A stretch of 64,000 nucleotides of DNA from assembly GCA_027405735.1 (NCBI GenBank), contig JAPEHQ010000001.1, forward strand, positions 124,001 to 188,000, read 5' to 3'. A program made the position numbers and the translations under genes. Every line of letters starts with the position of its first letter. Position 1 is the first letter of the stretch. Shown piece by piece: positions 1-9,750 of the stretch. The stretch comes from Mucor racemosus. Lineage: Eukaryota; Mucoromycota; Mucoromycetes; Mucorales; Mucoraceae. The notes beneath the pieces are model-generated. The model made no database searches. It was given only the letters and a program-made list of their open reading frames with translations, and had not been told where the DNA came from.

Positions 1-308
1 AATTTTTTCTTGGTGTTATTTAGTGAAAAAAAAAGTAGAGCAGGGATGAAAAGTGAACCCCAGTTTTCAAGGAAAAAGCAGTGGATTTTACGTGTTTTTG
101 AGCTTTTCATAAAATATAACATGAATTCAGGAATAGCTAGCATAATGCGACTAATTCATATCTATTTTGTGGTCTCTGAGGTATATCCTAAAAAATTTTT
201 ATTATGTGGTTAGTTATTAGAAAGAAGGCATACTCCAATTTTGAAGATTGAAACTATGATTTTTTTTTTTTGAAAATTCAAATTTAATATTAACATTCAT
301 TTTGACTT
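1..308 (+). repeat. R1 dispersed repeat, copy a (cut by window start)
   Basis: This is the 3' part of a dispersed AT-rich family called R1 here. It aligns base for base with 8195-8480 and 53485-53648 and, in inverse orientation, with 20150-20400 and 44690-44900. A shared stretch reads ttttttcttggtgttattt. No coding function is evident. The copy is interrupted at about 309 by the CGAGC-rich element. Confidence 0.8.
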
Positions 309-815
309 ATCGAGAGTAGTGATATTAAACGAGCCGAGCCTTTTTTATGCAGCCGAGCTTTTCTCAAGGCTCGTTAAAGTTAGACGAGCTTACAAAAAAG
401 CTCGTTCAACCTCGACGAGCTTTTTTTTGCGCGTGACTAGAGCTCGTTTACCCCAAACGAGCTTTTTTATGCAGCGACTAAAATTCATCATCTCAATGCG
501 AGCTTTATTTTACCTTTCCAGTGACAAATATCTAAAGTAAAGCAAACTTATGAATGTCAATTGACAATTATCTAAAGTAATAATGTCATAGCATTTACTA
601 ATTATTATTTAAATTTGAACTTTTTGAAAAGAAGTCAAAAGCTCGTCTTTCTCAAACGAGCTTTTTAAAAAAAAGTCAAAAACTCGTCTTTGTCAAACGA
701 GCTTTTATTAAAGCTCGGCTCGAGCTCGAGTGATGCAAAGCTCGGCTCGTTGTGGCGAGCTTTGGTCAAGCTCGTCCTAGGCTCGGCTCGTCTTTTATAC
801 TTAATCGAGAGTAGT
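309..815. mobile_element. CGAGC-rich inverted-repeat element with 12-bp flanking direct repeats
   Basis: A block of about 480 bp packed with GCTCG/CGAGC motifs in both orientations, many forming small hairpins of the type GCTCGT-n-ACGAGC. The outermost motifs form a perfect 12-bp inverted pair: ACGAGCCGAGCC at 329-340 and GGCTCGGCTCGT at 780-791. The identical 12-mer atcgagagtagt flanks the block at 309-320 and 804-815, as expected of a target-site duplication. No ORF is convincing. I infer a short non-autonomous element. The superfamily is unclear because the termini between the inverted pair and the flanking repeats (8 and 12 bp) are not symmetric. Confidence 0.65.
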
Positions 816-1476
816 TTTTTCGTGTACTACAGCAAGTCAAAATAGGTTGTAAAGGGCAGAACGAACGAAATAAATTGCAATTTTTTTTATTGATTAATTA
901 GTAAGAAAAATAACTATTACATAAATATCACCGGGTGTGATTGTTTAAGCTTCGTCTACATAGAAAAAATCTAAAAACCAATTTTTATTATACATTATAT
1001 ACTGCATTAGCAGATATTGTTTTCCTGTGGAAATCGGATCAGATTTGGTATTTTCAACATTGATGACCGTTGAGAGTTATATGTAGATAACGATTATTTC
1101 CAATACAAATAAAATAAAGACTACAAGTGATTATATCACGGAGAACGTAGAGTCTTTATTATTAAGTTAAAAAAGGAAGCCACGAGCCATCAGGTCCTGG
1201 ATTCTAAAAGTATTTATACGATTTCAATTCCATTTGGATGTCAGGTTCAATATGGTATTGAAATGAGATTTAACATAAATAATAACAAAAACCTACAACC
1301 TTAACTTTATAAATTATAAAAATTTTGTTATTATACAGGATATATATACACGTTCTATTTACTACTAAATTTTTGTACTGTATACATACATAGCGCTATT
1401 TTGCATCTATTGATTATATGCTCACTGGAAACTTTAGTTATATTTTCTACAGAAATAAAGTCAGCTTTTGCATTAT
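816..1476. other. Intergenic, no recognisable feature
   Basis: About 660 bp of AT-rich sequence. Its first part (816-860) loosely continues the R1 repeat (compare 8570-8620). No gene, RNA or further repeat was recognised. Confidence 0.5.
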
Positions 1477-2503
1477 TGTTGTATTCCACCTAGTATCATA
1501 CGTTATCACCTTCTACAGTATCAATACATCATCTTACAATCTATTGCCTACAACATGCATTGAAGTGCAAAGTCTTGATATCGGATATAAGAAACTCCTA
1601 GCGTACCAAGTTTAATTCAGTAATTACCAAGAACGCTTGGACCTCAGTTATGACACCATATTATTTCATCCCAGCGGTTAATCAATCAAGTAGCTATCAA
1701 ATCAACATCCAAGCACATTTAGTGCAGCATTGAAACAAGACAACTCACAAGCTCTGCAAGAACGATTAAATTATGATTGATTTATTTCAATCCATAGTGC
1801 AGTAAAATATGGGTGTAAAAAGCGATAAAGAATACTGTTAAAATCCTTCTTTATTAAAATATGGATAATGTGCAATAAAATGGCTATTCTACGTCTCTAT
1901 GTCTCTATTTATATTATTTGGTGATTATTTACTATCTTGCAATTGCATTGCAATTGTCAACGATTCCATTAATTTTGAGTACAAATGCTGGGTTGTTTGG
2001 TTATTGATTTGGTGGATCAAGAACGGTGTTTCAAATATAGTTTGTCAATCATGCTTTCAGAACAGCCCTTACTTGTTCTACTTGATAAGCATGTACTTTT
2101 TGTATCTTTTATTTAGGATATCCCACATTACTTTAGTATTTTAGCATCTCTTATTTGAGTATTATACCCTTGCTATCTTTATGCAATTGTCTATTTACTA
2201 TATAGTCTTATCTTTGATAGCATGGTTTCAAATGAGATGACATTTAATTTAGGTATTTTATGATGGGAATCTAGCTCAGGTCACTTCACATAGATTACTA
2301 TCAAACAGATCTAATGGTTTAATAGTGCCTTAAATTACACCTCAGGATCTCAATGTCAAATCAATATAAAAGGCCATACTTTTATATCTAAATAAACGAT
2401 ATCTTGTTTTTATTATACAGTTAAAGAACTGATTCATTACTCATTCTCTTTTAATTGTATTCTTTTTTAAGTATTATTATCAAACCTGAAAATATACGAC
2501 ACT
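1477..2503 (+). repeat. LTR-like repeat, copy A, carrying a nested insertion
   Basis: It starts TGTTGTATTCC and matches 6047-6370 almost continuously up to 1797, then resumes at 2294-2503, where it matches 6368-6475 with 6847-6965 and 51810-52015. The family starts TGTTGT and the better copy ends ACAACA (6967-6972), has a TATA-like aatataaaagg and an aataaac signal, and is therefore read as a long terminal repeat of about 555 bp without insertions. The 3' end here (after acgaca) differs from the other copies, so the copy may be truncated. Confidence 0.6.
1798..2288. mobile_element. Nested 491-bp insertion with 5-bp TSD CATAG (solo-LTR-like)
   Basis: The insertion begins TGCAGT, ends ACTTCA, and is flanked by CATAG at 1793-1797 and 2289-2293. 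Two paralogous empty sites exist, at 6363-6367 and 51805-51809, where a single CATAG joins the same flanks. TG...CA termini plus a 5-bp duplication fit a solo LTR of a second retrotransposon family. No internal coding region is present. Confidence 0.65.
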
Positions 2504-2514
2504 TTATATTATTT

Positions 2515-3476
2515 AGCTTAATTAAAACCCTGTTAAATTGTTCATTTCAGCCAATGTAAAAGCAGCGTTATAGCGCATGGTGGACCGTAAACTAAACAAA
2601 ATAGGCAATGTCTGCTATCATAGAAACATACATTTTTCTACCAGAAAAACCATCTGTCATGCCATACATTCATTAAAAATTGCAAAAGCGAGCCCGTAGA
2701 GCAACGCCGTAATTGAGCATAGCTAGATTGAATTTTTATGCCTCATATACTATGGTATATCTAAATTTTAAATAACAAAAGCGCTTCTTTTTTTTAACTT
2801 TTTTTATATTTAACCACGTACGGTATGAAAATTCAGTTTTTGTAGCGGACATTTTTGGGGCTCATTTTGTCCTTACCAACACTCATGATTTTGATCAAAA
2901 AATAGAAAAACCAAATTTTGATACCAAAATCAACGTTTAAATATACTACATTATGAGAAAAAATCGTAGCAATATCTACTATAAATTTTATAAAAGCTTA
3001 ATATAAAAGATTATATAATGAAAATTTGTACTTTTGGCCCAAAAACGGTTTTTTAATTAAAGGATTTTCATCTAATATTTTGCAATAAAAGTGTTTGTTA
3101 TTTTTTATTGATCAAATAGAGCGCTAAATTTTTTATATGTGTGTATTTTTTTGTTTTCATAATTGGTAGTATAATTAACTCTAGATTTGCAAAATCAGAA
3201 AAAAAAAAATTAAAAAACGTCAAAATTGATGATCTGGACAAAAATAATTTTCTAAATTAATATTCCGCTCATAAGCCTTGTAAATCTTAAAAATAAGAGA
3301 TTTTATAATACTTGAGAACTTTTTCAAGAATTTACGATGCTGTAACCACTTGATTCAAGCTTGTTACTGTAAATCTTTATACATGTTAATATTGTGTGGC
3401 GGTTTATTTGATGATAATATAGTCCTACTTTATAATTATTGCGCTAGAGGTGATTTACATTGAGTTTTAGTCTTAC
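2515..3476. repeat. R2 dispersed repeat, copy 1
   Basis: It aligns colinearly with 49375-50328 over about 960 bp, with many small indels. Examples shared by both are the stretch from gctgctaaattg-like sequence through aaaataggcaatrtctgctatca, and agcggacattttyggggmtcatttt. No intact ORF. In both copies the repeat abuts a fragment of a dynein intermediate-chain gene read on the minus strand. Confidence 0.75.
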
Positions 3477-3641
3477 CTTTCCAATATCGTAAACATAAAC
3501 ATAAACATGGCCATCACTGGAACTTATTATTGCCGCCTTTTTACCCTCTTTGTCCCAAGCCAATTTATTCAATGTTTTACCAGAACCAACTTAAGTACTT
3601 ATAAATGGGACTCAGTATTTGCTTTCAAATTCCATAAATTT
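3477..3641 (-). pseudogene. Dynein intermediate chain WD40 exon fragment, copy 1
   Basis: The minus-strand translation reads, across indels, as the last WD repeat region of cytoplasmic dynein intermediate chain: LNKLAWDKEGKKAAI, then SSDGHVYVY...YDIGK. Animal homologues have the same pattern (DLWNLNNDTE..., LNRVRW..., VGDSEGQIVIYDVGE). The exon ends in a GTAAGA donor at 3476, so it was copied as genomic DNA rather than cDNA. A one-base deletion, a 3-base and a 6-base insertion relative to the second copy, and truncation at 3641 where R3 begins, make it non-functional. Confidence 0.65.
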
Positions 3642-4150
3642 ACTACGGCCGACCTATGCTGCACAAGATGATTTCGTTGTGCCCACTGAATATGGCTAAA
3701 AAGATAACAAGATGCACATGGGCACAACAAAAGAAGCTGCACACGAGCACAACGCTAGGCCTGTATGTGCAGAATTATAAATTCTGTCCATGTGCATGAC
3801 ATTAATCCTATATGTGCATAATAGTAAAATTGCCCATAAGCATATCATTATCCCTATTTGCACATAATAATAAAATATGACCATGAGCATAATGAGCTGA
3901 TCGTATGGGCACAAATTGGTTTTCACAAGGGCATCATGCCATTCTCAAAATTCTATTGCATTTTTTACAGAAATAATGGGGTTTCAACTTACATTTGCTT
4001 CTCTTTATATAAATTATAGACAATAATACAATTCAATACGTTGTTGATATAGAGCAATACATGCAAGAACCAACATATTTACGATTATCATTATTTGTAA
4101 ATGTGTTTATAGCTTTAATGTTTACAGCAGCAATGGTTTTTGCTCGAGCA
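3637..4150 (+). repeat. R3 dispersed repeat, copy 1 (CACTA-like terminus, GCACA subterminal repeats)
   Basis: It matches 46614-47184 in the same orientation. The start (actacggccgacct) corresponds to cactacggtcgacct in the other copy. The first 300 bp contain many GCACA/TGTGC motifs in both orientations, typical of subterminal transposase-binding repeats. No ORF. It ends around gctcgagcataa. Confidence 0.65.
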
Positions 4151-4221
4151 TAAACTTAAATAACACTTACAGCTGCTTAAAATTATATGCAAGCCAAATT
4201 TGAGATTATAGATGTTACTTT

Positions 4222-5915
4222 ATAAATTATCCTTTGAGTTTATAAATAAAATACAATAAAAAGAGACAATAATGTATCAGCTTTTTCAACTGTATCTAAA
4301 AACTAAAAGAAGTCTGATTTATCAAAATGTGTTTAGGTTAAATAAAAAAACTAGAAATTTAATCAAGTAAAGAGATGTCGTTTATTGGAATGAAATTAAT
4401 AGGGTTTATATACTATTTGATTTGGGAATTAATGATGTGATAAGGTAGTTTAGATGTTATTTAATAGTACTGTGTTATGTTGGTATCTCATGATGGAATA
4501 TCGCACTGGCGTATTATGCTTTTGTACCATGCTTTTATACCATCCTTTTAGGAGCGTTGTATAGTTAATATTTAATTAAGGAACTTCCGGTTCCGAATCT
4601 GTTATTGTTTACTTTTTTGGATTTGACATGATCCGGTTTAAGAATGATACATCAAAGTCCATAGTTTATTAAGATCTAAAAGTATGGGTCTTTTATAGCA
4701 TCATAGCATCTATTTACTATTTACTACTGAGATTATTATAACTAGAGAACCAATAATAGATCAATATGACAAGTATTATCTATATTGATTCAGCAAATAC
4801 GAGATGTACCGTGTTGAATTATAGCCTTAATTAATATGTTTCATCATTAGTATTTGTCTTGTTCTTATTTAATTTGTTGAGAGCACGTTCGTGCCCTGAG
4901 ATCAATGTTTATATTAATAGATTAATAGCGCCGCCTATTAATATGCTGTCATAAAATGAGCTAAATGTGCTATTGAGCCACATGGAAAAACAGAGTATCC
5001 ATAGTTGATACTCCCTTTCAAAGTATCGGCTATACTATGGATTCGTGCAAGCCACTATCATAGTACTTGTCTATCAGATTAGGATGTAGATTTGTAGAAG
5101 GTGACATGGAATACAATGTTGCGTCCACAGGTTATTATAGTAATTCGTAAGATAATGAACCTTTTATATTGTAATCCTTATTGTGAAAGTAAGCTAACTA
5201 CTGTGGGATGGCACTCCTAATTGTTCTCCGTTGAAGGATGATCCGGATTGTACGGGATATATGAGATGCCATATTTGGTTGTATGAAATATGTGCCCCTT
5301 GATATATCATAAGTTTACCCAGATGTAGAAATCCAGGAACAACTATTGAAATCCAACATGGCATGACATTTAGTAACTCATACTAAATGTCATACATAAC
5401 CACTAGCATTAACAGCGACTATCAGGAACATTCAGGAACAATCCGTAGCAATGAAACATAAGCAATCCTACATCTTATTCAAATGATACAATCACAGATT
5501 CCCAATTCCACAGATTCCATTGTATATGATTTGTTCCCAAATCATATCAAGTACCTCAATACCCGGCAATTCATTAATAATATTGATAATCATATAACCA
5601 TTTAGAAAACATATAAATACGAAGCATTAATGAATTAATAAAATGTATCTTTGAGCAGAGTATTTCTATATTAGTATCTTTTGATATAACACCCCTCATG
5701 TATGCTATGTTATTGATGTAAATAAATACTGATCTAACGGATGAAATTGTAATATAGAATTTGTATATAAAAAAGACAAATTATTGATATTAAATAAAGA
5801 TTCTCTTCAGTTATTGTGTGTGATTCAATTTAACCAGTTTCTTTATTAAATTATACATTTTTTTCTTGCTACAATATTTATTCTAAATCTTGTGCAATTC
5901 ATACAACACTTTATA
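4222..5915. repeat. Composite insertion with R4 repeat and an LTR-like segment
   Basis: In the paralogous locus at 48826-48845 the flanks of this interval are nearly contiguous, so about 1.7 kb has been inserted here or lost there. It contains R4 (about 4380-4660), which recurs inverted at 46136-46450, and a candidate LTR at 4875-5691. No coding sequence was found. Confidence 0.5.
4875..5691. mobile_element. Candidate LTR (TGTTGAGAGC...ATAACA)
   Basis: It begins TGTTGAGAGCACGTTCGTGC, where GCACGTTCGTGC is a perfect hairpin. It contains aataaaatgt near the 3' end and closes with gatATAACA. TGTT...AACA ends suit an LTR of about 817 bp. The adjoining 5-mers do not match, so there is no target-site duplication and the call is tentative. 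Confidence 0.35.
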
Positions 5916-6046
5916 TCATACATAGAATTTAAACAAATTAATCTTCTTTAAAATTACTAATTTAGTTTACAATTGTCAGTTGTAAAAAGATTTCTTTTCA
6001 AATATAGCTACGATCAAAACTATGGTTATTATACAAGGCATTAGAT

Positions 6047-6972
6047 TGTTGTATGCCATCTAATATCATACGTTATCACCTTCTACAGTATCAATACATC
6101 ATCTTACAATCTATTGCCTACAACATGTATTGAAGTGCAAAGTCTTGATATCGGATATAAGAAACTCCTAGCGTACCAAGTTTAATTCAGTAATTACCAA
6201 GAACGCTTGGACCTCAATTATGACACCACATTATTTCATCCCAGCAGTTAACCAATCAAGTAGCTATCAAATCAACATCCAAGCATATTTAGCGCAGCAT
6301 TGAAACAAGACAACTCACAAGCTCTGCAAGAACGGTTAAATTATGATTAATTTATTTCAATCCATAGATTAATATCAAACAGATCTAATGGTTTAATAGT
6401 GCCTTAAATTACACCTCAGGATCTCAATGTCAAATCAATATGTATACAGTAAAAGGCCATACTTTTATATCTAAATTAGGAATGGGCTTCGATTCGAGTT
6501 TGAATCGAGTTTTAACGGAAACGGCCATTCGATTCGAGTTGGAAAACGGCCCGTTCTTTTGTAACCCAGATAAAAAACGGGGTGGGAGCAAGTATTGGTT
6601 TGCCTTAAGGAGGCTGTTAATAGCAACATTGTCAAGTTAATATGGGATTATGAATTGATAATAGCATATTTGACAGTTTCACAACTTGAAGTATTTTTTC
6701 AATCCTGTTTTCGAGCTTAGCTAACAAAAAAAGAAAAGAAGAAACTCGAATACCCTCATTCGAGTTTGCATAAAAAACGGCCCGTTAAAGCAGTCAAACT
6801 CGGTCAACCGTAATACGATGCGTTGTTTGTGAAATCCTAATCTAAATAAACAATATCTTGCTTTTATTATACATACAGTTGAAAAAATGATTCATTACTC
6901 TTCATATTTTAATTATATTCTTTTTTTTAAGTACAGTATTATTTATCAAACATGAAAATATACGACACAACA
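6047..6972 (+). repeat. LTR-like repeat, copy B, at the left edge of R1 copy b
   Basis: It starts TGTTGTATGCC and ends ATACGACACAACA, so the termini TGTTGT/ACAACA are inverted. Without the 371 bp of nested insertion plus TSD it is about 555 bp. The locus at 48905-48965 shares the flank up to cattagat and then diverges, marking the insertion point. It is followed directly by R1 sequence, as is the partial copy D at 51770-52268. I therefore read it as the LTR of the R1 family. Confidence 0.6.
6470..6846. mobile_element. 365-bp MITE-like element with TSD TCTAAA
   Basis: The element spans 6476-6840, begins TTAGGA, ends TCCTAA, and is flanked by TCTAAA at 6470-6475 and 6841-6846. Two empty sites in paralogous LTR copies (2387-2392 and 51902-51907) carry one TCTAAA in the same context, which makes the boundaries firm. 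Inside are repeated ATTCGAGTT motifs in both orientations and a directly repeated 13-mer AAAACGGCCCGTT at 6543-6555 and 6774-6786. No transposase is present. Confidence 0.75.
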
Positions 6973-8560
6973 GGAGGTAGTTTTATTTGACAGAAATATC
7001 ATATTTAACTGATGGTTTTCTCAATTCACAGTGATTTGTGAAAGTAGAAATATAAATTTTTATACAGGATATATTTAAATCTATCATCATCATGTATAAT
7101 TGGAGATTAATTGGATTAATATTCACAATGATGGGATTTTTTTCTTTGTTTTCTGCAGTTGTTATAAATATTAGTTTATTGTTTTGTAAAACTTAAAACT
7201 CATTATCCAGGGCTCAATTTTTTGTCTTCTTCAGTAGATAGATCTAGTTGATTGCTACTCTGCATTTTTTGTTTTAGCAAAAAATATTGATTTTTCGTCG
7301 AGATAATCAAAATAATAGTTCTTATCACTGCTTAAAAACTATCATAACGGGATTCTAAATTTTATTTTAAAAAATGGACGAAAAATGATTAAAAAAACAA
7401 AAATTGTTTAATGGTTCATGAGCTGCAAAGTAAGTTGACCTAGCGTATTAAATAGCTTTTATACAGTTTCAAATTCTGCATCCATCTAAATAAAATTCAG
7501 ACAAACATTTCACATTAAATTTTGCGCAAAATGCAATTAAAATTTTGGAGATTTTTTGAAGATACACATCACTTTTTATAAATATATCTAAAATATAAGT
7601 AACTGAAAGGATACACCGCAAAATTATCTATCGAACTAGCTATTACTGAATCTTCTAGCTGTGTTTTTTGTAGAGGAAACAATATTTTTGTCCAATTTTT
7701 TTTCAGATTCAGAATTTCGGATGAGGGTATATAAGGGAAAAATGAAAGCTAGAAATGGAGATACCTTTTTGTACACAGTTTTGAGGATATCTCCACGAAA
7801 AATCAATATTTTGAAAACCTCTAAATTAGGTCTGAGAGAACTGAACAAGCTTAATGAAATGAATGCAAAAACAATGTTGCTCAATTTAGTCAATATTTTG
7901 AAGCCTACTATAGAAATGTCCAAAAAAATGAAAAAAAAAATAAAAGTGCTCAAAAAAATTTTATATTGAAATATGTTATAGAACACTTCAAAACAAGTAA
8001 GTTTTATTATTAGAAAGTGTTACTATAGCTTAATGTTTTCTGGAGATATGAAGCCTGAAAGTTTTCAATCCATTAGCAGTAAAATACGCGTAAAAAATCT
8101 GAAACCTTAGCGCTGAAAAATTAATACCAACTGCAAAAAGTAGGATATTTTCGGATAATTGTTTTTGGATTAAAGCTGAACATCTCAGGTACATTGGCAT
8201 ATAATTTTTTCTTGGTGTTATTTAGTGAAAAAAAAAGTAGAGCAGGGATGAAAAATGAGACCCAGTTTTCAAGGAAAAAGCGGTGAATTTTACGCGTTTT
8301 TGAGACTTTTGTGAGATACGAAATAAATTTAGGAATAGGTAGCATAATATGATCGGTTTATTTCTATTTAGTAGTGTCTAGGGTATATCCTAAAAAATGT
8401 TTATTATGAGATTAGGTTATAGAAAGAAGGCATACTCCGATTTTGCAGATTGAAACTATGAATTTTTTTTTTGAAAATTTAAATTTGCTCGACCAGATAT
8501 ACGGTTTATACATACCTACAAAAAGAAATACAGAATCCACTTTAATTTATGGATTGCAAC
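6973..8560 (+). repeat. R1 dispersed repeat, copy b
   Basis: This is one of the two longest R1 copies, matching 52269-53648 end to end and 44690-45765 inverted. A divergent relative lies at about 21990-23440. It has no intact protein domain. Short reading frames are open on the minus strand at 8121-8345 and 7636-7986 in this and other copies. The 230 bp around 8080-8310 is the best conserved part. Confidence 0.75.
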
Positions 8561-9750
8561 CTGTTTTTATACGAAAATATCACAGCAAGTCAATATGGTT
8601 CGTCAACTATAAAGTTTAACTGTAATCGACTAGATAAAATTTTAAAAAGTGAATATATATATTCTTTTTTTAATATATTCTTTTTTTATTGATAAATTAG
8701 AAAAAGCAATTAATAGCTATGGATTGTAACTGTTTAGCTATATATTACAATAAAAAAAATATAAAAAAATATTTTTTATTATTAGAAAATGTTCCTTTTA
8801 GGAACAAATTTAATTACAAAAGCTTAAGCTCAGTACATCGTCGTAGCAACAAAGGCTGCTATGCTCTAGAACTTACAATCCCCGCCTATTTCATGCTATC
8901 ATGCAATTTATTATCTTGATGTATTAGCAAGTAGACCTATAATATTTTCGTTATAAAGCCAATCTTACAAATAAAGGTTTGATTAGTACTCATCTCTATT
9001 TTGTATTTAATTTATGAAATCAGGCATTTACAACAGATACAGCTTGCCAAAGCACAAACACTCTCAAAGCAAGAAACTGTCGTCTTTTTAAAGGGACAAA
9101 TACATATGGGAGAGTAAACTATGATGTTGCAGACTATTTTTATAAAGTAAAATGTGAAATCAAGTTGATTTAGGTCAATGTAAATTATTTAAAAAATAAC
9201 GCTGTGCTGAGAATTGAAATACATATAGCTGCAATCTTCGTTTTTTTAGACATCTTGAGCATTCAGCAATTTGTTTGTACTATTTAAACTTGAAAACTAT
9301 AAATATTGGTGCATTGACAGCTCCATAGGTACCTCACAGCGTTTTTTTTTTTTTTTTTTTTTTTGGTATTAGCTATATCAACTAATATTCGTTAAATAAT
9401 GGAAAACTACCAAGAGTATTGAAACAGCTTTTCAACTAAACTCTGTAATAAACATATCTTTAGCAATAAATTTTCACAAGAAATAATCAACGATAATTCA
9501 GTAATAGCAACTATTTTTATATCTGAAAGAAGTATGAGCATTTTTGAGCCATCCTACTAGCTCTTCTTCACCGGCTTTGCAACAAGTGAGCAGCACCACT
9601 TTAAACACCAGTTTCAATGTAACCGGGTGACGTATGTGAATTAAGATAGATTTGACGCGCAATACTCTTTAGAAAAAGGCATAGAAGGCTACACCAGCTG
9701 TTGACCTTTTTCTCCTTTCTTTCAAGATATAAATACATAAAATTACGAAA
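8561..9750. other. Intergenic upstream of the Rpt6 gene
   Basis: AT-rich, with a poly-T run at about 9342-9364. No gene or named repeat was recognised. The last few hundred bases must contain the Rpt6 promoter, but no clear TATA box can be assigned. Confidence 0.5.
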
